Source: Limnohabitans sp. Rim11
GTDB taxonomy: Bacteria > Pseudomonadota > Gammaproteobacteria > Burkholderiales > Burkholderiaceae_C
Direction of reading: 5' to 3'
Assembly: GCF_001269365.1 (NCBI RefSeq)
Contig: NZ_CXOM01000001.1
Coordinates: forward strand, 90 to 64,089
DNA length: 64,000 bases
Shown: piece by piece, positions 56,228-64,000 of the stretch
Layout: each line of letters opens with the position of its first letter
Numbering within the stretch: position 1 is the first letter of the stretch
Made by a program: the position numbers and the translations under genes
The notes under the pieces: generated by a model
Told to the model about the DNA's origin: nothing
Seen by the model: the letters and a program-made list of their open reading frames with translations, nothing else
Database searches by the model: none

Positions 56228-56902
56228 ATGACACGCTGTTTTCGGCACATGGTGACATTCTGGGTGGGTGCGCTTTTGGGCTTTTCAGTTTTAGCGCAAA
56301 CACCCAACGCAGACGCCTTGAACAGTTTGAGTTTGTTCCTGAAGCAAACTCAAAGCGGGCGTGCACAATTTACGCAGGTGGTCACTTCGCCTGCCAAAGC
56401 AGATCAAGCGCCTCGCCGCAAAACTTCGTCGGGCACCTTTGAGTTTCACAGACCTCAGCAGTTTCGCTTTTCTTATCAAAAGCCGTTTGTACAGACCATG
56501 GTTTCGGATGGTCAATCGCTTTGGCTGTATGACGCAGACCTCAATCAAGTGACGGTTAGAAAGCAAAGCCAGGCTTTAGGTCAAACGCCTGCAGCTTTCA
56601 TTGCGTCCACCGGCGATTTGAAAGTTTTGCAAGCTGAATTCAATTTGTTGACCGAGCCAGACACCGAAGGTTTGCAGTGGGTCAAGGCCACACCCAAACA
56701 GTCAGAAGGGGCTGTTCAAACAATTCGTGTTGGTTTGAAAGTTCAAGGCCAGGCCATACCTGTTTTGTCGGTGTTGGAAATTGTCGATGGCTTAGGACAA
56801 ACATCCCGACTCAGTTTTCAAAACTTTGAAGTCAATGCCAAATTGACACCAGAGACTTTTCAATTCAAAGCGCCGCCAGGTGCGCAGGTCATCAGACCAT
56901 GA
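56228..56902 (+). CDS. lolA: Outer-membrane lipoprotein carrier protein LolA
   Basis: A 224-residue periplasmic chaperone that ferries lipoproteins from LolCDE to the outer membrane. A signal peptide covers about 1-22 (ending SVLAQ). SLFLKQTQSGRAQFTQVV, SSGTFEFHRPQQFRFSYQKP and SLWLYDADLNQVTV are LolA blocks. It precedes rarA with a four-base overlap, the classical ftsK-lolA-rarA order. Confidence 0.95.
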   Translation: MTRCFRHMVTFWVGALLGFSVLAQTPNADALNSLSLFLKQTQSGRAQFTQVVTSPAKADQAPRRKTSSGTFEFHRPQQFRFSYQKPFVQTMVSDGQSLWLYDADLNQVTVRKQSQALGQTPAAFIASTGDLKVLQAEFNLLTEPDTEGLQWVKATPKQSEGAVQTIRVGLKVQGQAIPVLSVLEIVDGLGQTSRLSFQNFEVNAKLTPETFQFKAPPGAQVIRP

Positions 56903-58203
56903 CCCTGAAAAGCCATTTGCACCAACCATTGGCTGAAAAATTACGCCCCCGAAGCTTGGGTGAGGTGATTGGCCAGCAACACCTGTTGGGTGAAGGTTTG
57001 GCGCTGCGTTTGGCCTTTGAGTCGGGACAGCCTCACAGTTGTATTTTGTGGGGCCCTCCTGGCGTGGGCAAGACCACCATTGCCAGACTCATGGCCGATG
57101 CGTTTGATGCGCAATTTATTAGTATCAGCGCGGTGTTGGGCGGCGTCAAAGACATTCGCGAGGCTGTCGAAAAAGCAAATGAGGCGCTTCAAGGCTTGCA
57201 ACCGCAACGCACCATCGTCTTTGTCGATGAGGTGCACAGGTTCAACAAGAGTCAGCAAGATGCATTCTTGCCCCATGTTGAAAGCGGCTTGTTTACCTTC
57301 ATTGGTGCCACCACCGAGAATCCTTCCTTTGAAGTGAACTCAGCGTTGTTGTCGCGGGCCGCTGTGTATGTGTTGCAGGCTTTGGGTGAAGAAGACCTTC
57401 AGAAAATCATTCAGCGTGCTTTGGACATTGGTGCCATTGCGCCATTAGAGACTGAAGCCGAACAAAGATTGATTGCCTATGCCGATGGCGACGCCAGGCG
57501 CTTGCTAAACACCCTTGAAACTTTGGCAGTGGCAGCGCAGCGTGAAAAATTAACGCAAATCACAGACGCGTGGCTTCTCAAAGTATTGGGCGAGCGCATG
57601 CGCCGCTACGACAAAGGCGGTGAGCAGTTTTATGACACCATCAGCGCCTTGCACAAATCGGTTCGGGGCTCAGACCCCGATGCAGCTTTGTATTGGTTCA
57701 CTCGCATGCTGGATGGCGGCGCAGACCCGCGCTACATGGCTCGACGGCTGATTCGCATGGCAGCTGAAGACATTGGCCTGGCCGATCCTAGGGCGCTGCG
57801 CTTGGCCCTCGATGCAGCAGAAGTCTATGAGCGATTAGGTAGCCCAGAGGGCGAATTGGCCTTGGCCGAATGTGTGATTTATTTGGCCGTGGCAGCCAAA
57901 TCCAATGCCGTTTATAAAGCTTTCAATGAAGCCAAGGCGTGGGTCAAAAAAGATGGCACGCGCCCTGTGCCGATGCATTTGCGCAATGCCCCAACCCAGC
58001 TCATGAAGAACTTGGACTATGGCAAGGGCTACCGCTATGCACACGACGAGGAGGGGGGGGGTGCGGCAGGTGAGAACTATTTGCCTGACGGTATGCCCGC
58101 ACCTGGTTTTTACAGACCCGTCGACAGAGGTCTTGAATTGAAAATTGCAGAAAAAATGGCCAGCTTGCGTTCCTTGAATCAAGTCAAGTCAGTCAAAAAA
58201 TAG
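56899..58203 (+). CDS. rarA: Replication-associated recombination protein A (MgsA/RarA)
   Basis: A 434-residue AAA+ ATPase acting at stalled forks. [20 protein letters not shown] near 10, Walker [15 protein letters not shown] (about 50), Walker [20 protein letters not shown] (about 105) and sensor [12 protein letters not shown] (about 136) are clear. The C-terminal tetramer domain follows. A run of nine G at 58053-58061 lies in the coding region and encodes a glycine stretch (EEGGGAAG), a potential slippage site, but the frame is intact. livH follows after 11 bases. Confidence 0.96.
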   Translation: MTLKSHLHQPLAEKLRPRSLGEVIGQQHLLGEGLALRLAFESGQPHSCILWGPPGVGKTTIARLMADAFDAQFISISAVLGGVKDIREAVEKANEALQGLQPQRTIVFVDEVHRFNKSQQDAFLPHVESGLFTFIGATTENPSFEVNSALLSRAAVYVLQALGEEDLQKIIQRALDIGAIAPLETEAEQRLIAYADGDARRLLNTLETLAVAAQREKLTQITDAWLLKVLGERMRRYDKGGEQFYDTISALHKSVRGSDPDAALYWFTRMLDGGADPRYMARRLIRMAAEDIGLADPRALRLALDAAEVYERLGSPEGELALAECVIYLAVAAKSNAVYKAFNEAKAWVKKDGTRPVPMHLRNAPTQLMKNLDYGKGYRYAHDEEGGGAAGENYLPDGMPAPGFYRPVDRGLELKIAEKMASLRSLNQVKSVKK

Positions 58204-58214
58204 GAATCAGTCAC

Positions 58215-59144
58215 ATGGATGTTTTCATTCAACAAGTCATCAATGGCTTGGTTTTAGGCAGCATGTACGCGCTCATTGCTTTGGGCTACACCATGGTCTA
58301 CGGCATCATCAACTTGATCAACTTTGCCCACGGTGAAGTTTTGATGGTGGCCGCACTCACCAGTTGGTCGGTCATTGGTCTAATGCAAGATGCGATGCCT
58401 GGCATGCCAGGCTGGTTGATGCTTTTGATGGCGCTTGTCATTGCCAGTGTGGTGTCGGCGTGTCTCAATTTCACCATTGAAAAAGTCGCATACCGGCCCT
58501 TGCGCAACAGTCCCAAACTAGCGCCTCTCATTACCGCCATTGGTATGAGCATCTTGTTGCAAACATTGGCCATGATCATTTGGAAGCCCAACTACAAGCC
58601 ATACCCCACCTTGTTGCCCAGCACGCCTTTCCATGTGGGTGGTGCAGTTATTTCTTCAACTCAAATCATGATCTTGGCAGTGACCGCCATCTCTTTGGCT
58701 GTTTTGATGTGGATTGTGAATGCCACCAAACTAGGTCGCGCCATGCGCGCCACTGCCGAAAATCCTCGCGTGGCAGCACTCATGGGAGTCAAGCCCGATG
58801 TGGTCATCTCGGCCACGTTTGTCATTGGGGCTATTTTGGCGGCCATAGCCGGTGTGATGTTTGCATCGAACTACGGCACAGTCCATCACAGCATGGGATT
58901 TTTGCCCGGACTCAAAGCATTCACGGCCGCTGTGTTTGGTGGCATTGGCAACCTCACAGGCGCTGTCGTGGGAGGCTTGCTGTTAGGACTCATTGAATCG
59001 ATTGGATCGGGCTACATCGGTGCTTTAACAGGGGGTGTGTTGGGTAGCCACTACGCCGACATCTTTGCCTTCATTGTGTTGATTTTTGTCTTGACCTTGA
59101 GGCCTTCTGGCTTGATGGGCGAACGCGTCGCAGACCGCGCTTAA
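58215..59144 (+). CDS. livH: Branched-chain amino-acid-type ABC permease LivH
   Basis: A 309-residue integral membrane subunit with about eight helices. FIQQVINGLVLGSMYALIAL at the start and YGIINLINFAHGEVLMV near 30 are LivH hallmarks. The EAA-like loop NPRVAALMGVKPDVVIS is near 183. It forms the channel with LivM; ligands can be branched-chain amino acids, amides or other hydrophilic compounds. No livK-like gene occurs in the window. Confidence 0.93.
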   Translation: MDVFIQQVINGLVLGSMYALIALGYTMVYGIINLINFAHGEVLMVAALTSWSVIGLMQDAMPGMPGWLMLLMALVIASVVSACLNFTIEKVAYRPLRNSPKLAPLITAIGMSILLQTLAMIIWKPNYKPYPTLLPSTPFHVGGAVISSTQIMILAVTAISLAVLMWIVNATKLGRAMRATAENPRVAALMGVKPDVVISATFVIGAILAAIAGVMFASNYGTVHHSMGFLPGLKAFTAAVFGGIGNLTGAVVGGLLLGLIESIGSGYIGALTGGVLGSHYADIFAFIVLIFVLTLRPSGLMGERVADRA

Positions 59145-59163
59145 TCCCATCGTGAGAATTGAT

Positions 59164-60249
59164 ATGAACCTCTCAAAGAACCAAAAAACAATGGCACTGG
59201 GCGTCTTGCTTTTGGTGCTGCCCTTGGTGTTGCAGCAGTTTGGCAACGCCTGGGTCCGAATTGCCGACATGGCGTTGCTTTACGTCCTCCTGGCTGTGGG
59301 CCTCAACATTGTGGTGGGCTATGCTGGCCTACTAGATTTAGGCTATGTCGCCTTCTTTGCTGTGGGCGCTTACATGTATGGCTTGTTGGCATCACCTCAT
59401 TTGTTTGAAACTTTTCCATTAGTTGCTGCCATGTTCCCTGGTGGCTTGCACATGCCGCTTTGGGTTATTGTGCCGGTCGCTGCGGCCTTGGCGGGATTGT
59501 TTGGCATGCTGCTAGGTGCGCCGACTCTCAAACTCAGGGGCGATTACTTGGCCATCGTGACCTTGGGCTTTGGTGAAATCATTCGTGTCTTTTTGAACAA
59601 CTTGGATCAACCTGTCAACATCACTAACGGACCCAAGGGTTTGAATCAAATTGATCCGATTCATTTCTTTGGCATCAATCTAGGCAAAAAACTGGATCTA
59701 TTTGGTTTTGAGTTGCCTTCGGTCAGTTTGTACTACTACTTATTTTTAGCCTTGGTTCTTGTGACGCTGCTCATTTCGTACCGCTTAGAAGTCTCGCGCA
59801 TTGGCCGTGCGTGGATGGCCATTCGGGAAGATGAAATTGCAGCCAAAGCCATGGGCTTGAACACGCGCAACCTCAAGCTCATGGCGTTTGGCATGGGCGC
59901 TACCTTTGGTGGCATTTCGGGGGCCATGTTTGCTGGTTTCCAGGGATTTATTTCACCAGAGTCCTTTAGCCTGATGGAGTCCGTCATGATTGTGGCCATG
60001 GTGGTTTTGGGTGGCCTGGGACATTTGCCGGGCGTGGTGCTAGGCGCTGTTTTGTTGTCAGCTTTGCCTGAAGTGTTGCGCTATATAGCAGGCCCTTTGC
60101 AATCGATGACCGATGGTCGATTGGATGCGGCCATCTTGAGGCAGTTGCTCATTGCCTTGGCCATGATTGTGATCATGCTGATGAAGCCCAGAGGTTTGTG
60201 GCCATCCCATGAGCATGGCAAAGCACTGCAGAAGAAAGAGGGTGCTTAA
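59164..60249 (+). CDS. livM: Branched-chain amino-acid-type ABC permease LivM
   Basis: A 361-residue membrane subunit. LLYVLLAVGLNIVVGYAGLLDLG-type sequence (split around AVGLNIVVGYAGLLDLGYVA near 43) and LKLRGDYLAIVTLGFGEIIR near 120 are diagnostic. The ATG with GTGAGA about eight bases upstream is preferred; a GTG four codons earlier is possible. It partners LivH, and livG overlaps closely downstream. Confidence 0.93.
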   Translation: MNLSKNQKTMALGVLLLVLPLVLQQFGNAWVRIADMALLYVLLAVGLNIVVGYAGLLDLGYVAFFAVGAYMYGLLASPHLFETFPLVAAMFPGGLHMPLWVIVPVAAALAGLFGMLLGAPTLKLRGDYLAIVTLGFGEIIRVFLNNLDQPVNITNGPKGLNQIDPIHFFGINLGKKLDLFGFELPSVSLYYYLFLALVLVTLLISYRLEVSRIGRAWMAIREDEIAAKAMGLNTRNLKLMAFGMGATFGGISGAMFAGFQGFISPESFSLMESVMIVAMVVLGGLGHLPGVVLGAVLLSALPEVLRYIAGPLQSMTDGRLDAAILRQLLIALAMIVIMLMKPRGLWPSHEHGKALQKKEGA

Positions 60250-60250
60250 G

Positions 60251-61063
60251 ATGAACACCCCAAACATAAGCACTACAAGCGCTACAAGCACTTCAAGCAA
60301 CACCGTTTTAAAAGTTGCAGGCATCTCAAAACGTTTCGGTGGCCTGCAAGCTTTGTCCGACGTCGGCATGACCATTGAACGTGGTCAGGTGTATGGGCTC
60401 ATTGGTCCCAACGGTGCAGGCAAAACAACCTTCTTCAATGTCATCACGGGCCTCTACACCCCCGACAGCGGCAGCTTTGAATTAGCAGGCAAGCCTTATC
60501 AACCCACCGCCGTTCATGAAGTGGCCCAAGCGGGCATTGCGCGAACGTTTCAGAACATCCGTTTGTTTGCCGAAATGACGGCTTTAGAAAACGTCATGGT
60601 CGGTCGCCACGTGCGCACCTCTTCGGGCTTGTTGGGGGCTATCTTTAGAACACCCAAATTCAAACAAGAAGAAGCTGAGATTGCCCAACGCGCCCAAGAG
60701 TTATTGGATTACGTTGGCATTGGCCAATACGCCGATTACCGCGCACGGACCTTGTCCTATGGCGATCAACGCAGGTTGGAAATTGCCCGGGCGCTGGCCA
60801 CCGACCCGCAGCTTATTGCTTTGGACGAGCCCGCTGCAGGCATGAATGCCACCGAAAAAATACAGTTGCGTGCTTTGATCGATCAAATCCGAAAAGACAA
60901 TCGCACCATCTTGTTAATTGAACACGACGTCAAGCTGGTCATGGGTTTGTGTGACCGTGTCACGGTGCTGGATTACGGCAAGCAAATTGCAGAAGGCACA
61001 CCGGCTGAAGTGCAGAAAAACGAAAAAGTAATCGAAGCCTATTTGGGCACCGGAGGACATTGA
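60251..61063 (+). CDS. livG: ABC transporter ATPase LivG
   Basis: A 270-residue ATPase. Walker A is GPNGAGKTTFFN (about 59), the signature LSYGDQRRLEIARAL (about 166) and Walker B LIALDEPAAGMN (about 189). GIARTFQNIRLFAEMTALENV near 110 is typical of LivG. An unusual serine/threonine-rich N-terminus (NISTTSATSTSSNT) precedes the domain. It starts one base after the livM stop. Confidence 0.94.
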   Translation: MNTPNISTTSATSTSSNTVLKVAGISKRFGGLQALSDVGMTIERGQVYGLIGPNGAGKTTFFNVITGLYTPDSGSFELAGKPYQPTAVHEVAQAGIARTFQNIRLFAEMTALENVMVGRHVRTSSGLLGAIFRTPKFKQEEAEIAQRAQELLDYVGIGQYADYRARTLSYGDQRRLEIARALATDPQLIALDEPAAGMNATEKIQLRALIDQIRKDNRTILLIEHDVKLVMGLCDRVTVLDYGKQIAEGTPAEVQKNEKVIEAYLGTGGH

Positions 61064-61064
61064 G

Positions 61065-61781
61065 ATGACGGCCACATTGTTGAAAGTCAAGGGCCTTCAG
61101 GTGGCCTACGGCGGCATTCAGGCGGTCAAAGGCATTGACTTTGAAGTCCACGAGGGCGAGCTGGTGTCTCTGATCGGCTCTAACGGCGCTGGCAAGACCA
61201 CCACCATGAAAGCCATCACCGGTTCATTGCCGCTGCATGCAGGCGACATTGAGTATCTGGGCCAAAGCATTGTGGGACAAGGCCCCTGGGATTTGGTCAA
61301 GCAAGGCTTGGCCATGGTGCCCGAAGGCCGTGGTGTATTTACACGCATGACCATCATCGAAAACTTGCTGATGGGGGCCTACATCCGCAACGACAAAGCC
61401 GCCATCCAAGACGACATGGAAAAGGTCTTTCACACCTTCCCCCGATTGCGTGAACGCAAAGACCAATTGGCTGGCACCATGTCTGGCGGTGAGCAACAAA
61501 TGCTGGCCATGGGACGCGCCCTAATGAGCCGCCCCAGAGTCTTGTTGTTGGATGAACCCTCCATGGGCCTCTCACCCATCATGGTCGACAAAATATTCGA
61601 AGTGGTTCGCGACGTTTTTGCACAAGGTGTCACGGTGCTCTTGGTCGAGCAAAATGCCAGCCGCGCGTTGGCCATTGCCAACCGAGGCTATGTGATGGAA
61701 TCGGGTTTGATCAGCATGACCGGGCCGGGCCAAGACTTGCTGAACGATCCGAAAGTCAGAGCGGCTTACTTGGGTGAATAA
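61065..61781 (+). CDS. livF: ABC transporter ATPase LivF
   Basis: A 238-residue ATPase completing the LivHMGF importer. Walker A is GSNGAGKTTTMKAI (about 36), the signature MSGGEQQMLAMGRALMSRP (about 139) and Walker B VLLLDEPSMGLSP (about 159). MVPEGRGVFTRMTIIENLLMG near 85 is characteristic. A strong terminator follows within three bases. Confidence 0.95.
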   Translation: MTATLLKVKGLQVAYGGIQAVKGIDFEVHEGELVSLIGSNGAGKTTTMKAITGSLPLHAGDIEYLGQSIVGQGPWDLVKQGLAMVPEGRGVFTRMTIIENLLMGAYIRNDKAAIQDDMEKVFHTFPRLRERKDQLAGTMSGGEQQMLAMGRALMSRPRVLLLDEPSMGLSPIMVDKIFEVVRDVFAQGVTVLLVEQNASRALAIANRGYVMESGLISMTGPGQDLLNDPKVRAAYLGE

Positions 61782-61783
61782 AA

Positions 61784-61811
61784 AAAGGCGCTGAAACACA
61801 GCGCCTTTTCG
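61784..61811. terminator. Bidirectional terminator after livF
   Basis: An 11-base perfect stem AAAAGGCGCTG with CAGCGCCTTTT around an AAACA loop. It lies between the convergent livF and Bug genes and can serve both strands. Confidence 0.92.
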
Positions 61812-61826
61812 GGAGCAGGGGCGAGA

Positions 61827-62849
61827 TCAATCCACGCGTGCGCCAGTGGCCTTAACCACGGGCTCGTACTTTGCAAGTTCTCGTTTCATGAAGGCAGAAA
61901 ATTGCTCCGGTGTGCTGACGACAGGTTCCGCCATCATCAAACCAAAACGAGTTTTGGTTTCAGGTGCGTTCAAAGCAGCCGCAAAGGCTTGATGCAATTT
62001 GGCCACCACAGCGGGAGGCGTGGCTGCGGGGGCTACCAAGCCCCACCAAGTGTCCACTTCAAAACCTTTGAGGGTTTCTGACATGGCCGGTATTTCTGGC
62101 AAGGAAGCACTTCTTTGCGCGGTGGTGACGGCCAATGCTTTGAGTTTGCCAGCTTTGATATTGGCCGCGGCTGTGGCCAGGTTGTCAAAGTTGAAATCGA
62201 CTTGTCCCGACAAAAGTGCCAGCTGTGCGGGGTTGCCGCCGTTGTAGGGAATGTGGACGGCAAAAATACCAGCATCGCGTTTGAACATTTCGGCTGCCAA
62301 GTGACCCGCGCTGCCATTGCCGCCAGAACCGACATTCAATTTGCCTGGGTTAACTTTTGCATAGGCAATCAAATCGGACAGCGTGTTGATCTTGAGGCGC
62401 TGCGCAGTCTCAGCATTCATCACTAGCACATTGGGCACACGCACCATTTGCGTGATGCCCACAAAGTCGTTAGCCGCGTTGAATGGCATCTTGCTGAACA
62501 ACCAAGGATTGATGGCGTGTGTAGCCACGGCAGCAATGCCAATGGTGTAGCCGTCAGCGGGTGCTTTGGCCACGATGTCGACGCCTAAGTTGCCACCAGC
62601 GCCGGGCTTGTTGTCAATGATGACGGTTCCCAAGGTGTCTTTGACCCGTTCAGCCAATGCACGGGCTGTGACATCGATGGGGCCGCCTGGTGCATAAGGC
62701 ACCACCAAGCGGATAGGCTTGGAAAGAGGTACGTTTGCAGGTGTGTTTGTTTGTGCCTGAACTGGCACAATGCTAGAGGCACAGACACTGATCAAACCTA
62801 GCAGCGATTTCAACAGCATGCGCTTTGAATGAGAGTTTTTGAGCATCAT
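61827..62849 (-). CDS. Bug/TctC-family periplasmic binding protein
   Basis: A 340-residue receptor with a signal peptide (about 1-33, ending VPVQAQT) and Bug motifs KPIRLVVPYAPGGPIDVTAR, IDNKPGAGGNLGVDIVAKAP and VGSGGNGSAGHLAAEMF. It is not near TctA/TctB genes. Its ATG overlaps the stop codon of the preceding reductase gene, an unusual partner for a binding protein. Ligand unknown. Confidence 0.9.
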   Translation of the reverse strand: MMLKNSHSKRMLLKSLLGLISVCASSIVPVQAQTNTPANVPLSKPIRLVVPYAPGGPIDVTARALAERVKDTLGTVIIDNKPGAGGNLGVDIVAKAPADGYTIGIAAVATHAINPWLFSKMPFNAANDFVGITQMVRVPNVLVMNAETAQRLKINTLSDLIAYAKVNPGKLNVGSGGNGSAGHLAAEMFKRDAGIFAVHIPYNGGNPAQLALLSGQVDFNFDNLATAAANIKAGKLKALAVTTAQRSASLPEIPAMSETLKGFEVDTWWGLVAPAATPPAVVAKLHQAFAAALNAPETKTRFGLMMAEPVVSTPEQFSAFMKRELAKYEPVVKATGARVD

Positions 62850-63892
62850 GCAGACTCCTTGGCTTTGTCGGCCTCTGTGGTAAATGAATCAGCAAAAAAG
62901 GCTTCTTCGGGCAGGCCCGCTTTGCCAATGTAATCGGCCCGTGCCGAGTCCACCACGATGGGTGCGCCGCAGGCATAAACTTGATGGCCGCTTAAATCTG
63001 GGAAGTCTTGCAAAACCGCTTGATGAACAAAACCTGTGCGACCTGTCCAAGCATCTTCTGGCAAAGCGTTAGAGACAACGGGGATGTATTTCAATTGGGG
63101 CATGTTCTGAACTTGCGCTTCGACCCAATCGCTCATGTACAAATCGGAGGGACGGCGGCCGCCCCAATACAAAGTAGCAGGGCGTGTGATGCCTTTGTGT
63201 TGCATGTGTTCGATGAGGGCTTTGATCGGTGCAAAGCCTGTGCCAGAAGCCAACAAAATAATCGGTGCATCTGAGTCTTCGCGCAAAAAGAAGCTGCCGT
63301 AGGGCCCTTCAATTCGAAGGATGTCTTTTTCCTTCATGGTGCTGAACACCACATCGGTAAATTTACCGCCAGGCATGTGCCTGATGTGCAATTCGACTTT
63401 GGGCGCAGCAGGATCCAAGGTGTGAGGCGCATTGGCCATGCTGTAGCTTCTGCGTGAGCCATCGCGCAACAAAAACTCCACATACTGCCCGGCATGAAAT
63501 TTCATGACGTCAGTGGCGGGTAGTTGCATGAAGACGGACATCACATCGTCCGATTTTTTCTCGAGGCTGACTACGCGCACTGGCATTTTTTTGATGGGGA
63601 AACTGCCTTCTTCGGTCACTTGGCGTGATTCCAAAACTACATCGCTTTGCGCTGTAGAGCAGCAAGTCAAAATCAGCCCCTGAGCTTCTTCCTCGGCACT
63701 AAGGGCTTTGGCTTGGTGTTCGCCATGAATCACAGTGCCTGATAGTTTCTTGCATTTGCAAGAACCGCAAGCACCGTCTTTGCAGCCGTAGGGCAGGCCA
63801 ATGCCCTGACGGATGCCAGCTGCCAACAAAGTTTCGGAGGCATCTGCACTGAAAATACGGCCACTGGGTTGAACGCTGATTTGAAAGCTCAT
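62846..63892 (-). CDS. AscD-like 2Fe-2S/FAD reductase
   Basis: A 348-residue electron-transfer protein. An N-terminal plant-type ferredoxin domain has cysteines in PYGCKDGACGSCKCKK (about 34-49) and LILTCCSTAQSD (about 75). An FAD domain follows with RRSYSMANAP (about 149) and then an NAD domain with LASGTGFAPIKALIEH (about 216). Such proteins pass electrons from NAD(P)H to oxygenases or radical enzymes; Burkholderiales copies are often labelled CDP-6-deoxy-delta-3,4-glucoseen reductase without biochemical proof. No oxygenase is adjacent in the window. It is translationally coupled to the downstream Bug gene. Confidence 0.88.
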   Translation of the reverse strand: MSFQISVQPSGRIFSADASETLLAAGIRQGIGLPYGCKDGACGSCKCKKLSGTVIHGEHQAKALSAEEEAQGLILTCCSTAQSDVVLESRQVTEEGSFPIKKMPVRVVSLEKKSDDVMSVFMQLPATDVMKFHAGQYVEFLLRDGSRRSYSMANAPHTLDPAAPKVELHIRHMPGGKFTDVVFSTMKEKDILRIEGPYGSFFLREDSDAPIILLASGTGFAPIKALIEHMQHKGITRPATLYWGGRRPSDLYMSDWVEAQVQNMPQLKYIPVVSNALPEDAWTGRTGFVHQAVLQDFPDLSGHQVYACGAPIVVDSARADYIGKAGLPEEAFFADSFTTEADKAKESA

Positions 63893-64000
63893 CTTTTCGG
63901 TATCCTAGGGGGTCATCAATTTGTGAATCCCTGATTTTGCCCTCAAACCAAACCCCTTTGGGCGCTTTGCCCTCCCGCTTTCGAAAAGAACGGGTCTTGA
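63893..64000. other. Right-edge intergenic region
   Basis: The last 108 bases precede the reductase gene. I see no complete gene, hairpin or clear promoter here. Any neighbouring gene lies beyond the edge. Confidence 0.4.

Overview
The window looks like a chromosomal segment of a freshwater-type betaproteobacterium of the Burkholderiales, probably Comamonadaceae (Limnohabitans- or Rhodoferax-like). This is an inference from moderate base composition, three tripartite-tricarboxylate (Bug/TctC) binding proteins, an AscD-like plant-ferredoxin reductase, the ribF-ileS-lspA, recJ-rpfE-like, rpmB-rpmG and ftsK-lolA-rarA blocks, and a single LolC/E-type permease. No rRNA, tRNA, CRISPR array, prophage or transposase gene was seen. 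Coding density is very high and no gap exceeds about 230 bases.

Layout. (1) 59-9525: aldarate (glucarate/galactarate) catabolism. garL-gudD and a GntR-type regulator are on the minus strand. Divergent from them are an SMP-30 lactonase, a TRAP transporter, garD and a Bug protein. Two matching operator-like palindromes lie at the two control points. (2) 9545-22726: an accessory-looking catabolic region. It has two formylglycine-type sulfatases, a haloalkane dehalogenase, an AtsA/RNase Z-like metallo-beta-lactamase-fold hydrolase, a classical SDR, an unrecognised propeller-like protein, a double DsbA/HCCA-isomerase-like protein, a SphA-like outer-membrane protein, a TetR regulator, a ferritin-like metal-dependent hydrolase and a DUF1254 protein. 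Six of the genes overlap or nearly abut in one minus-strand operon. Related palindromic motifs lie upstream of three transcription units here. This is the best candidate for an undescribed system. (3) 22815-32704: a FAD oxidoreductase, ftsY, rsmD, coaD, recJ, an rpfE-like gene, a lolC/E-lolD-tatD-methyltransferase-like operon. (4) 32838-41388: a TctBA-TctC transporter, a gamma-glutamyltransferase-family hydrolase, two DMT exporters, a Tyr-less SDR and a quinone oxidoreductase. (5) 41474-48219: lspA, ileS, ribF and two acyl-CoA dehydrogenases on the minus strand. (6) 48384-53672: purN, a DUF1653 gene, an RsmB-like methyltransferase, a fatty-acid desaturase, a large inverted-repeat element, rpmG, rpmB and trxB. 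(7) 53777-61781: ftsK, lolA, rarA and the branched-chain amino-acid-type ABC genes livHMGF without a binding-protein gene. (8) 61827-63892: a Bug protein translationally coupled to an AscD-like reductase.

How the genes work together. The first block should import an aldarate through TRAP, open lactones, dehydrate glucarate (GudD) or galactarate (GarD) to 5-keto-4-deoxyglucarate, and cleave it (GarL) to pyruvate and tartronate semialdehyde. The second block suggests uptake of a hydrophobic compound through a SphA-like channel, periplasmic desulfation, and hydrolytic, dehalogenating and redox steps. Its substrate cannot be read from the sequence.
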